A DNA stretch of 64,000 nucleotides from Rhizophagus irregularis. Taxonomy: Eukaryota; Glomeromycota; Glomeromycetes; Glomerales; Glomeraceae. The notes under the pieces are model-generated. The model saw nothing but the letters and a program-made list of their open reading frames with translations. It did no database searches and had not been told where the DNA came from. How positions within the stretch are numbered: the first letter of the stretch is position 1; the number at the start of each line of letters is the position of its first letter. Positions 48,105-59,815 of the stretch are shown piece by piece. Location of the stretch: NCBI RefSeq assembly GCF_026210795.1, contig NC_089442.1, positions 1,178,001-1,242,000 of the forward strand. Reading direction: 5' to 3'. Both the position numbers and the translations under genes were made by a program.

Positions 48105-48764
48105 ATGAAGTACATGGTTTTTATTATTGTATCATTTCTTATATTCTTCAAAACTATTGCTTTTAAAGCTTTTGATCAATGCGGTAGTAAGTCATCTAAG
48201 AACGAATTTTATTTATTGTTATATTTTTTTAAGATAGCTAATATTAATAATCTATTCTTTTTTTTTTACGTTCTTGTTATTTTATTATGGTAATAAGGAG
48301 ATGGTACTAATTTTGATGCCACTTCAGGCATTAAATTCCTGTCAAATCATCAAGTCGAATTATTATTAACAGGACTACACTCAAAAAAAAATCCTGGCAA
48401 TTTCCCATGTTGTGTGCAACAGGGGCCAATGATTATTAGCAATTATACATTTTTTAATAGAAATAACTCCCATATTTATACTATTATACCAGAACATAAA
48501 CGTTTATGGGTAAATGGATACACTAGAACAGATATCTTAAATGCGAATGATTGTTCGAGTGGAAACTTTGATTGTAATTCACTTTATCAAGGATCAAATA
48601 GTTACACGCGGGCTGATAATTATGATCCCAAAAAATTTTTTCAGCCAGGAGAGAATATCGTGGTGGAAATAACTATATATTCTCATTGTTTCCATCACTT
48701 AGAAACGGTTTGCTTAACTACTTGTGGGTATATCGGTGGTTTAATTTATACTCCACCACAATAA
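48105..48764 (+). CDS. Small secreted cysteine-containing protein, copy 2
   Basis: Model: 48105-48186 and 48298-48764, 182 aa, with the same exon lengths (82 and 467 nt) and intron signals as copy 1. The signal peptide differs by one residue. All nine Cys are kept. The mature part differs at many positions, for example VPENKRILV versus IPEHKRLWV and GVGITIYSAC versus VVEITIYSHC, while much of the surrounding non-coding DNA is very alike. Function unknown; the spacing and flanks show that it arose by segmental duplication. Confidence 0.8.
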
Positions 48765-49305
48765 ATGGATTTTTTTTTTTGATATGCGGACTTACTATGA
48801 AATTCTGATCAGAATTCCGGTTATCTGTTATAACACAAACTCGGCGCTCACAATCCTGATTATCCCGACACTTAATATCCTCACGAATAAAAAAAATACA
48901 TTAAGAAAAATTACATTTTTATTTAATATATAGTAAAAGACTGAATTTTATTTTTTAGTATTTTCACATTTAATACAATCCAAAATTAAACACTCCGAAA
49001 AATTCTAATAAATGACTACATTGTTTCAAAAAAATAAAATAAAATAAATTTACGATAGAAAAGGAACTTTCATGAAAAATTTTTAAAATGGTTTGCGAAA
49101 TTGGCTTTTACATTAAGATATTAGAACATTGATCTTGTAATTTCTTCAAATTTATTTAAATTTAGGCCGACATTATGAATTTGGCCAGAATTAAAATTTG
49201 AAAATCGTTTTAACTGGTTAAATTAACTTTTGATTAAATTTAAACTTTTATATATTATATACTTAAAGGGACATTCTAAACTAAAAATTTTATTATAGTA
49301 TTCAG

Positions 49306-49476
49306 GGAATGGCCTTTTACTGGTTTCAGAAAGCGGCAGGAAAGGGTTATAAAGAGTCAATGCACAATCTTGCCTTACAATACTACAAAGGTGAAGGGAC
49401 AGAGAAGGACTTGGAAATGGCCCTTCACTGGTATCAGAAAGCGGCTAATAAAAAAATTTTGCTCTTAAAATTATGA
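49306..49476 (+). pseudogene. Sel1-repeat relic
   Basis: After a TTCAG acceptor-like site, 56 residues read as about one and a half Sel1 repeats: MAFYWFQKAAGKGY, LALQYYKGEGTEKD, MALHWYQKAA, then a stop. Sel1 repeats normally continue in arrays of many units and often follow a kinase domain in these fungi. There is no start and nothing else around it, so this is an exon fragment. Confidence 0.65.
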
Positions 49477-50333
49477 CATCTTCCTTGTCCGCTAATAATT
49501 AAGAATCATAATATAATTTTTGCATCTGGATTTTCAAATAAATTAAGAATTTTATCATCATTTCTAATAGAGTACTTTTTTATCTATTAAAAATTAAAAT
49601 GATTATATATTAAAAAAAAAGTACCTAATTAAATTCAAAATTGTTTATCAATTTTTAGTTACAACTAGTATACTTTACAATAATTTGTCATTGTAAATAA
49701 TTTTGTTTATTTTTTAAAATGCAGACTAAATAAAATTATTACTTAAATTAATATTTCATAATACCTTAATAAAATTTGTTCTATTTTACTTATAAATAAC
49801 ACTTAGTATGTAGAATTCACAAAATACTTATCTTTGGTGATAAAATAGGATTAGGGTATAAAGATTAGGAAGGCTGAATTATTTTTATCTATGATGTTAG
49901 AATTTAATGTTTGGCCAACGAATGAAATAACCGAATTAACTACATTTAGCCACGGTCAAAATCACACGAATCACATGCCTTAATGATTACTCGTAATAAA
50001 ATTATGATAAAAATTATAATAAAATTATTGCATCAAATGCATCATCATACTTGACATACGCCACTTGTCACATAAAATTGAGTTATAACATTAAATTTAC
50101 CAGCCTTACTAAAATTTTATTATCAAAATACATAATTCAAAATATCAAATTAACACTCTATTAAATGGTAAAATTAGTTAACAGTCTTTACTAAAATTTA
50201 ACATCAAGCAAATTTATCACAAAAAATGCATAACCAACAATAAAACATTTCACATTATAATCAAAAAAGTATAAAATTTTCATAATTTGTGTAATATTAT
50301 TATTGTGATTTAAAATTCTTTCGATCTACAGTA
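49477..50333. other. Downstream region of the Hsp70-like gene
   Basis: AT-rich, no gene seen. Confidence 0.45.
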
Positions 50334-52825
50334 TTAATAATTAAATTTAATTTCAAATCTTTGTCCATTGAGTTCATTACTTGCAAATGCAGTAATTTTA
50401 TTTGGACCAAAAGATAATCCAAAGTTAATGCTTCTGTTGTCAAGATTTGCATCTAATAATAAAGATTTAATTGTATTAATTTTCCATTTCCATTAAAAAA
50501 AAAAAATATGGCATCTAAAACTTACCTGGAAGATCAGCGTTTAATACTTCAAGTAATTTCATTCCTGGTCCATCAACTTCATCAACATATGTTGCAGATT
50601 CTTCATTTGTGCAATAAACTTCAAATTTTGCATGTGTTTGACCTGATTCGGGTTTAAAATTAAAAGTGAAGATCTGATCTGGTGAAACCTTAGTGCCTCG
50701 TTCGACCAAAGAAATAAAATTTGAAATTTTTCCATCAGAAGTCTTCCTATTATCTTCTTTCCAATTTGAGGCAAATCGAAAACCATAAGTATGTTTAAGA
50801 ATAGTTGAAATAATATTTTTATTTCCTGATTTATTTGAATTTGAATTTATTAATGATATTCCATAATCCGTCGCTCCACGTGAAATTGCAGTTGATAGAT
50901 GTTCAGTAGTTGAAATAATTTTCACAGTATGATGGAATTCTTGTTTAATTCTTCTTTGCAAATATTTATTCTCACCGAAACCTCCAACTAAAAACATTGC
51001 TGAGCAAGTTTCTTTATTATTTGAAAGTTGGATATGTATTAAACGAATAATTCTATCAATAACAGTATCAAACATTTTTTTTATATCATTATATTTAATA
51101 TCAATAAACCAGTTAATTTCTTCCATAATTTCTCTTGTTTCTTTACTGACACTGCGCGGTAAAAATGGAAAATTTTCCTCAACATCTAGCGTATAATAAA
51201 ATTCCGTATTATCTACTGCAAAAGTCTTCTTTAAGTGTTGACAGATATTATAAATATTTTGTAATTCGAAATAATAACCATTCGTTGATAATATTAATAA
51301 TGGATCAATCCCATATTTTTCATGTAAAAATGTAATTATTTCTTTATCAATAAATATACTTCCACAGAAATCTCTAACGCGATTGGTAATTTCGCTTAAT
51401 TGTAATGGATTATTTTTAACCAACTTGTGAGTAGTTATATCTATAGTACTTTCGCCGCAGTCAACAATAATAAATGGCTCTATAATATTTAAATGATAAT
51501 TAATTAAATAAAATTCTTTTAAAGTAATTTAAATAAATAATTACGATCTTACCTTCTGTAGATAATAAGTTATATTTCTGTAATTCATTTTTTATACAAT
51601 AAGTTGCTGCAGCCTCAGCTGTAGTAAAAAAGTAAAAAAAAATCAAATAAAAAAAATGAATTTAAATAATTATTAATTTTCTTTTTTTTTTTACTTGAAA
51701 CTTACATTCTGTAATAAATTGTATCTTTTCCGAAGATTTATTTCTAACGAGTTTTGCATTATGAACACGTTCTCTCATAATAGCTTCGTCTTTTTCTGAA
51801 TACTCCTCAGAAACAGTAAGAACAAATAATACATTTTCAAAGTATTTAATATTTGGATAACTTCTTGCAATTATATCTTTTGTACTCTTAGAGATTTCAA
51901 TTAAATAAGTAAATAATTTAATTAATATTAACGTTAAGATAATTCAGATAAGACACATTACCTTTCCAATATTTCTAAGCAGATCATATTCATACAGATA
52001 AGAATTTGATTTTGAATTACTATCCGACAAGTTACCCAGACGTAATTTGTATAATTCAACAATTTTGAGGTAATTACTAAATTGAGTATCGCAACATAAC
52101 GTTTTATATACATTTTGCTTAAGTATTTTATTGTCTTGCTGATACGAATTACTTCGGAATATTCCTTGTTTTCCAACTTTATGAAGAGAGCGTGCGTAGG
52201 AAGCTGATCCAAAATCTAATCCAACCACGACTTGAATATCGGAATAAATCCCGGATTTTTCTGTATTTTTTCCTAAACCTTAAAAATTGCATAAACAAAA
52301 TTAATTTTAATGTTTAATCAAATTGATAATTTTGAAATACATTATTTACTTACTTAATGAGTATATGGAGGAATCATTACTATTTATATTATTATTTAAA
52401 GATAAGATTATTTGGTTATTAATATTATGATTTTTTTGTTCATGATTATCTTTTTTGATTAAAGGTTCACATTTTTCTTGTACTTTATTATCATTAACTT
52501 TATTTAAATTTTTTATTCCTAAACTATTTCGAATGTTTTGGGAAATTATTTCAAGTTGATCTAGTTGTTGTAATAGTTCACTTTTTTGCTTTTCTAAATT
52601 TTTAATATTTTGTTCAAGTTTTTCATATTGATTTTCACTTTTTTGAAGTTCAAGTTGCTTGTCTTTTTCTTGAAGTTTTTCTTTTAAAATTTGAATTTCT
52701 TGTTGAAGGTTTTGATTTTTTTGTTTAAGATTTTGGTTTTCTTCTACTTGATGAGCACATTTTTCCTTTAAATCATTAAAATCTGCTATAAGTCTTGCAA
52801 TAGCATCTGACGTCATTATTTTCAA
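50334..52825 (-). CDS. Coiled-coil plus Hsp70-12-like ATPase
   Basis: Model: 52825-52354, 52278-51962, 51886-51706, 51618-51553, 51479-50526 and 50452-50334, giving 702 aa. Residues about 20-105 form a long Gln/Lys/Glu coiled coil. The actin-like ATPase then has phosphate-1 VVVGLDFGSASY (174-185, where the usual GTT is GSA), VELYKLRLG, SEAAATYC, phosphate-2 FIIVDCGESTID (348-359), RDFCGSIFIDKE and the adenosine motif FLVGGFGENKYLQ (508-520). The C-terminus (INFGLSFGPNKITA) is beta-like. This matches the divergent HSPA12-type branch, which lacks the classical substrate-binding lid. The changed phosphate-1 may weaken ATP hydrolysis. The exon 3 start (AG|AGT) is the least certain junction. An N-terminal coiled coil is unusual and suggests oligomerisation. 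Confidence 0.82.
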
Positions 52826-53990
52826 CTTTTTTCTTTTTCTTTTTCGTATAATTAATTAAAAATCACATACTGTACGTATAACTTTCTTTTATAACAAAAA
52901 ATGATTAGTATGAAAAATGAGTAACTTTGTATACCAAACATCATGTGTTTCTTTTCTAAACTTTTTAAGGCATAAAATAAAATATAAATGATGCAAAATT
53001 TTATTTATGTAAGAATAAATTGATGTAAATAATATTATTTATATTATTTCGAAAAAAAAAAATATTATGTAATTCCCAATAATATATTACACAGCTATTA
53101 CATTATTAATACATGGAGGAGATTTAATTTTTTAATGAATATTATTTTTTTCTTTTTGAACTTTCACATTTTCACAGATTTCATTGTGATGTAATTTTGT
53201 CATTGATGATCGGCTCGGACATAAATCGTATCGAATTATGAACGGTAATAAAATATTGTTTCCATGATTCAATGTGTATTAAAAGCAATGTGACCATGAA
53301 TAAATTTATGTTTCGAAACGAATAGCGAATTATAAGATATTGTCATTTGCTATGAAATATTACAAAAAGTGACGGTTCGTGTGCATTTCTACAAAGAATT
53401 TGTTGAGAGTTGTGATGACATGTTTTATTATATTATTGAGTCAAGTTGGTATAAAATATCAACATAAAGTCGTCATAGTTGAGTGTATAAATAATGTATT
53501 CTCATTATTAGAAAATATAACATTCTCCATCATTTTATGTTACTAAAAAAAATTATATCGCTATAATTCCATTTTAATTGGTATAGAATAAATTAAAATA
53601 GGAAATACAAGAGGTTATTGTAAAAAATAACCTGTTTATTATAAATAAAAATAAAATTTTAACATAGAACGTGTGCACAATATTTGTATTTTAAACGTCG
53701 CTTCTTGTCATACTTTCATGAGGTTAAAAATGACATTTCAATGAATTCGTGTATAATGAATGGAATAATCTGTCATGATTTTACAATGTTTATATACTTA
53801 AATCAATATACGGTAGTAAATATATTTAATAATTTGAATAAATTTATTAAGATTATTTAAATTACAAACTAAGAATTTTGTAAAACATTTACTATTCTAG
53901 TCTTAGTGTTTAAATAATCCATGATAAATAAATAAATAAATAAATGATAATAATTTAAAAAAATAAAAAAAAACATTGTTAAATGTTTAT
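52826..53990. other. Intergenic between two minus-strand genes
   Basis: No gene seen. It must hold the Hsp70-like promoter (near 52830-53000) and the kinase 3' end. AT-rich, with long A runs near 53050 and an AAATAAATAAAT microsatellite near 53930. Confidence 0.5.
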
Positions 53991-56263
53991 TCAAAATCCA
54001 TCTAAAGTTAAAAAATAACAAATTATAAATTAATTATTTGCTTTAAAAAGAAATCTTATTTATTTAAGAACTTACCATCAGGAATTTCCAGTTCATCTTG
54101 TTCTTCTGAATGAAGATTTGGATTATTATATACTTCGTCATCATCTATAAAGAAAATAAAATTAAAATAGTATAAAAATTGTGTGTTGTTACGTAAAATT
54201 TTCACCTACCATTGACATGTTGTTGAGTTATTTCCTTTTCATCATCTAAATTTTAAATAAAAGTCACGTTAAATAAATGAAATTGATAATGTAATTTTAT
54301 TCGTTAGTAATTTACTTACTATTTGACTTTATTTGCAACTTTTTAAATAATTTAGATAATTTTTTATTACTATCTAAAAATTAAGATACAAGATTTATAT
54401 ATAAAACAATCTCGATTTGATAATAATTAAAATATATTACCTCTAAAAATAGTAATTACTTTTGATGATTTGCTATTTCGCTTATTTGATTTATTAAAAT
54501 CACTAACTAAAATAAATATCAATTATTAAACATCATTATGTAATAATTCAATGCTGTAATGTTAATAATTACTTACTATTGTCAGGAATGTTAAAATCAT
54601 ACAATTTACTATGAAATTCTATTAGTAGTAAAATAAAGTATTTTAAAACTAAATTATTAGTTACCAAAAAATGGTAGAAATTATTATTTATACGGCTATA
54701 CCTTCTTGTTCTTCTATTATAATAAAAAGATAACATTAAATAATATATTTTAAATAAATATATTCATTAATAAAATTTTATACACTCATACCTTCTGTTG
54801 CATTTCTTGGTTCAGGTAGATTTCCAAAGTTGTGAATTTTACTGCTACTTGTGTAATTTGCTCCTACTTTATTCATTTCTAAATTATCCATTTCTAATTT
54901 GAATAATTCATCTGACATATTTTGATAATGTAAATTAATTCTTCTCATTTTTATCTCAAGTGCATTAGCATCAGGTCTTTTTAATGGATCAGCATCCCAA
55001 CATTCTTTCATTAAATTTTTATATTCTAATGGAGTTCCTGGCACAATTTTTGGTCTTATACCATTAATAATATTCATTACAATATCATTTTCATGTTCAT
55101 AATTTATAAATGGTGGTTGCCCAGATGAAATTTCCCACATAAGAATTGCAATACTATAAATATCAGATGCAAAAGTATATTCTCTTCCAACAATAACTTC
55201 GGGTGCTATGTAAGGAAGATTTCCATATATACTTGTTGAAGATTTATCAGCAGGTCCACAAAATCCAAGATCACTAACACACCAAGAATTATTAAGTTGA
55301 GAATATAATATATTTCCAGAATGTAAATCTCTATGAATTGCTTCCTCATCATGAATATAACTAAGTGCATGAATTATATCATAAGTAATATTGATTCTCT
55401 TTTTCCATGTAAGTTGATTATGATTTTGTTGTAAATATTTTCTTAAATCCATATCCCTTTTCATCATTACAAGCATATAATTTCCATTTGATGGATTTTG
55501 AGTTAAACCATAACATCGAACAACAACCGCCCATTTATTACTTATAGTTAAATGTGATTTAGCCTAAAAGGCAATAATTTGTAAAAATGCTCATATTAAT
55601 ACAAAGTCTGCATAATTTTATATGATAAATTTAGAATATAATTATACAAACCTCTTCAAACCAACTTTGATTTGCACTTTCAACACTTTCTAACGTTTTG
55701 AGTACTACTTCTGTCACCATGTTTTGCATTCCAGATATTTCACCTCTTTTTAATTGTTTTTTTTCATAATCCCATTCATCATATCTTCCATTAATCCAAC
55801 TTGCTGTATAAATTTCTGAGAATCCACCTTTTGTTAAATATCTAATATTTTTTAAATTACTATATGGTATCCATTCAACTATTACATTTGGTCTAGTTGT
55901 TTCCAATTGACATTTCTGTATTAAATTATCAATATCATCATTCCCAGATGTCCAATTTGAAAAATTTTCTTTTAAATAATTTCGGATACAATATTCGCAG
56001 TATAATGTGGCTAAACATTCTTGGTTACAATTTTCACAAATTCTTTTTGTACCATCATTATTTATAACTTTATTTCGATCATAATTTTTAGTTATCCATC
56101 TTATTGCATAAGTTTTTTCATCATTTGTAAGAATTTTATCAGCAAGGACTGTTTGTTTTTTAAATTCAAATTGTTTGTGTATATCATTGTAAATATTATT
56201 ATCTGTTAATGTTGTTATTCTATTAATTGTTGTACCAATTAATTCATATCGAAGAGTGGACAT
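53991..56263 (-). CDS. Zinc-ribbon kinase with a micro-exon-encoded acidic tail
   Basis: Model: 56263-55652, 55563-54792, then seven small exons 54713-54702, 54618-54577, 54506-54441, 54373-54320, 54245-54210, 54144-54076 and 54001-53991, giving 557 aa. Zinc ribbon at C76-C92 (CENC, CEYC), SGNDDIDNLIQ linker, EWIPYSNL, glycine loop KGGFS at 145-149, VVLK with Lys 189, HRDLHSGNIL with HRD at 281-283, DLG at 302-304, APE at 324-326. All catalytic residues are present. Residues 462-557 are rich in Lys/Ser, then Asp/Glu (DDDEVYNNP, SEEQDELEIPD). Every tail intron is phase 1, each has GT and AG, and the total is a multiple of three, so the tail is credible. Without it, exon 2 runs into the first tail intron and stops at 54778. 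Confidence 0.85.
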
Positions 56264-56450
56264 AATATAATCAATAAGAAAGAAAGAAAGAAAGAATTAT
56301 TTTAAGTTTGTTCATTCCGAACTCCGTGATAAATTAATAAAATGCAATGTTGATCAAACTTCATGTTGTGCCAGTTTTACCTTTCATAACCAAAAAAAGA
56401 AATATTATCGTTGATCAAAAGGTTACATTTTGCAAATACTTCAATAAGAT

Positions 56451-56456
56451 CACGTG
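56451..56456. promoter_or_regulatory. CACGTG E-box upstream of the kinase
   Basis: CACGTGA 188 bp upstream of the ATG at 56263; compare the same heptamer before the kinase at 23218. Function inferred. Confidence 0.3.
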
Positions 56457-56480
56457 ACTAAAATGGGATGTGCCGTTTTA

Positions 56481-57191
56481 GGGATCCTTAACCTGTACCC
56501 CGGGTATATGATATTATCCTGTTCCCCCACTTTCTTAAATATGATTGGCTCAAAATCGAGCCACAAAATTTGTGTAACTTTATCTTAGAAAATATTTTTC
56601 ATTTCGCAAAAAAAATAGGAACGAAAGAAAGCAATAACACATAAAATTAAAAAGAAAAAAACTTTCAAATATTTCTTTGACATGTATATTTCAGTTTATA
56701 ATGATTTTATTTGTACTTTATTAAATTTTAATAAACAAACATAGATTATACTTTTAATTTTTAAATTACGTGACATAATATCTACACGAAATATAACAAA
56801 AATTAAGAATAACTTCATGAATATTCAAATAACTTGATGAAAATTAATATTTAAATAGTCTCTCATACCCGTAAAATAGCCTTTGAAAACGCGTTCGCTT
56901 TGGTTAAGTTGTAACTATATAATAAAGTTAAAAAACAGGGGCGGCACAGTTTTTAATTTCAAAAAACTCCGGTAAACTTCAACTAGTACCAAGTATATAT
57001 TTAAATAGTTTAATACCATTATAGCTGCTCAAACAATTTTATTTAAAAAGAGAAAAGGGGAAAGGGGAAAGAAAAAGCGAGAGAAAGTGTACTGTATATT
57101 ATCGTTATTGATAAACAAATAAATTAGTATATGACGTAAGAGGGGTACAGGATAAGAGTGTATACCCCTAGGAACAGGTTAAGATTCCCGA
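56481..57191. mobile_element. TIR element of about 710 bp
   Basis: Ends TAGGGATCCTTAACCTGTAC and, inverted, TCGGGAATCTTAACCTGTTC, similar for about 50 bp with mismatches. CCGTTTTA at 56473-56480 and 57192-57199 is a probable 8-bp target duplication, so hAT-like is possible. Interior AT-rich, non-coding. Confidence 0.65.
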
Positions 57192-57199
57192 CCGTTTTA

Positions 57200-58910
57200 A
57201 CCGTCACCGTTCACGTGACTGCCGCGTTCACGTTGTTTATAATTATCTCAGCGACATGAGTGGTATGATGCTTATTTGTCACCCCCTGTAAGTGTATGCA
57301 AATTGTTTGAATGCAAAAGGCTGATGTCTAGACATAATGTCGGTTATATGTAGGATGATGTATGTACATGATGTCCAGACATCATGCTAAATATATTAAA
57401 TTTTTATTTATGGTAAATTTACCGATTTTCTGTGAATTTTTAAATTATATGCCCATTTCTTTTTTCTTAAAAATAAATAAATAAATAAATAAAATCTTTT
57501 TTTTAATAAAATAAAATAGAATAGAATAAGAATAAATTAAAAATTAAATAAATAAATAAATATAAAAATAGTTACATAAAAACGTTTTTTATTTTGACTT
57601 TTTTAATTAAAAAAAAAGCGAATTTTTATTCTTTTTAATGGAAATGGCAGGTTCGGCGTTTTTAATTAAAAAACGTTTTTTTAAGTTTCTTTCCCTATAA
57701 AAAATTTTTCAGAAAATGATCACGTGACGTGTCTGAGCAGCAAATCCAATTATTTCAACTATAACAAGTGAAACCTTTAATTTCTTAGCTTCTCCAATCT
57801 AATAGTCAGTATTTGTTATTCAGTTTCTGTATAGCCAATTATTTTTCAATACCATTTAAATAACAATTTGGTTAGAAAAATATATCAAAAAAGATATGAT
57901 AATATAAATCTTTGCTATTAGTTAGCTTGAATTTCTGAGCTTATAAAGAAAAAGTCATATATAACAAGTTAACATTAAACATGGCAGGGAGCTATAGTCA
58001 TAGTATAATTAGAACTGTAATAATTCTGACTTTTTTTTTAATTAAGTTGGTTTATACTACCATACAGTATCATAATTATTATGATAAATAGTTTTTAAGA
58101 TTTAAAGAGAATTTCTAAATTTTAACTGGTGGAAAAATTACTGGTAGATCATGTGATTGTGTATTAAATATTCATGTGATTTATTATGATGATGCAATTT
58201 CATTTGGCTCGCTTCGCTCGCCGGGCTTTTCTAGCCAAACCATAACTTTCACTTTATTTGTAAAATTTTTGATTATATTTAACATATCTATAAAAAAAAA
58301 TGAGAAATTACTCTTAACTAGCTATTAACATAATTTTTTTCTCATTTGGTAAAGGATGATCATTTTCGGTTTATTTTGCTTGTTAATCATTTTTGGCTTA
58401 GTTATTTCACTTGTTAATCATTTTAAGGTTAATTATCTTGATTGTTGTTTATTTTTTGGTTTAAAAATAAAAAAATATATATATCAGAATATGTGATTAA
58501 CTTTAAATAACAATACAGAAAGATTGTTTATTACTTGATAAAGCATTTATTTAATATTTACTATCATCATTTTTGGAATTACGGCTCTGGAAAAAAATTT
58601 TTCATGATTATATTGTAATAAAACAATTCTACTATCCGATTGTTGATCATTTTTAGTTCTGGAAAATTATGATAACTGAATATCATAATAATAAGACAAT
58701 GATAATGAAATTTTACCATTTAGTTGTTGTTTATTGTTTTGTTTCAAAATAAAAAATTACTTGATATAACATTTATTTAATTTTATCATCCAATTGTTGA
58801 GAAAAAAAAATTTTATGATAACATTATAATAAAACAACAATCTTATTATCTGATTGTTAATCATTTTTAGAATTACTACCCTGAAAAAATTTTCATGATA
58901 GCATTATAAC
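57200..58910. other. Intergenic with transposon fragments
   Basis: 57321-57400 is a fragment of the GATGTCTAGACAT family (see 30093-31541). 57695 starts CCCTATAAAAAA, a possible end of another family member. 58203-58235 holds a GC-rich hairpin (GGCTCGCTTCGCTCGCC). No gene. Confidence 0.45.
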
Positions 58911-59807
58911 TAAAGTTGCCTGCCAAAACTCTACAGGCTATTGTCGAAATGTCGAAACTAAAACCTGTAGAAATGCCGAAATGCCGAAATAGTTTCGACA
59001 TGTCAAAATTGTCGAAACCTAAAAATATTACGTTTCACGTATTAACTCGGCGTCCAATGATCGTAGAAAGATGCACCATATCTCGTTGGAATCGTCTCAT
59101 AACGACGAATCGAATGGTGGTTAGATCGTCTTTCTACGATCACTGGATGCCGAGATATTGAGCGAAACGTCAAAAATCAGCATTTTGTATTTTGCGATAC
59201 TGCGCCATTTGACGTTTCACTTAATAACTCGGCATCCAATGATCGTAGAAAGATGCACCATAGCTCGTTGGATTCGTCTCATAACGACGAGTCGAATGGT
59301 GGTTAAATCATCTTTCTACGATCATTGGATGCCGAGATAATAGACGAAACGTCAAACGGCGCAGTAGCGCAAAATACAAAATGCCGATTTTTGACGTTTC
59401 GCTCAATATCTCGGCATCCAGTGATCGTAGAAAGACGATTTAGCAACCATTCGACTCGTCGTTATGAGACGATTCCAACGAGCTATGGTGCATCTTTCTA
59501 CGATCATTGGATGCCGAGTTATTAAGTGAAACGTCAAATGGCGCAGTATCGCAAAATACAAAATGCCGATTTTTGACGTTTCGCTTAATATCTCGGCATC
59601 CAGTGATCGTAGAAAGACGATTTAGCCACCATTCGACTCGTCGTTATGAGACGATTCCAACGAGCTATGGTGCATCTTTCCATGATCATTGGACGCCGAG
59701 TTATTACGCGAAATGTAATATTTTTAGGTTTCGACAATTTTGACATGTCAAAATAGTTTTGACAATTTTGACATGCCGAAACTCCCTAATTTCGGCAGGG
59801 AACTTTA
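58911..59807. mobile_element. 897-bp hAT-like element, a palindrome of palindromes
   Basis: Terminal repeats TAAAGTTGCCTGCC and, inverted, TAAAGTTCCCTGCC. Perfect 8-bp target duplication ATTATAAC at 58903-58910 and 59808-59815. The interior is four 182-bp units, two in each orientation. ORFs on the plus strand (58916-59743) come from the repeats and are not genes. Confidence 0.88.
59046..59703. repeat. Four 182-bp units, each itself palindromic
   Basis: CTCGGC(A/G)TCCA starts at 59046, 59228, 59410 and 59592, exactly 182 bp apart. Each unit is an inverted repeat of about 110 bp (CTCGGCATCCAATGATCGTA and its complement) plus a spacer holding AAACGTCAAA. Units 1-2 and 3-4 have opposite internal orientation. 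Confidence 0.9.
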
Positions 59808-59815
59808 ATTATAAC

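Larger units (their letters stand above)
45345..49130 (+). repeat. Segmental duplication, copy 2, with insertions
   Basis: Matches 36070-37850 but is enlarged by about 200 bp at 45468-45675, a 1.77-kb retroposed insertion (46003-47774) and a 139-bp MITE (47832-47970). It lacks the MITE found at 37924 in copy 1. Confidence 0.85.

Noticed and set aside
50559-50786. 75-residue minus-strand ORF
   Set aside because: Shadow frame inside the Hsp70-like exon.
58203-58235. Another Helitron 3' end (hairpin plus CTAG)
   Set aside because: The stem is imperfect, the base after CTAG is C rather than T, and no 5' end was found.
58916-59743. Four similar plus-strand ORFs with repeated GASFYDHWMP-like ends
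   Set aside because: They follow the 182-bp palindromic units of a hAT-like element; the repeat explains the similarity.
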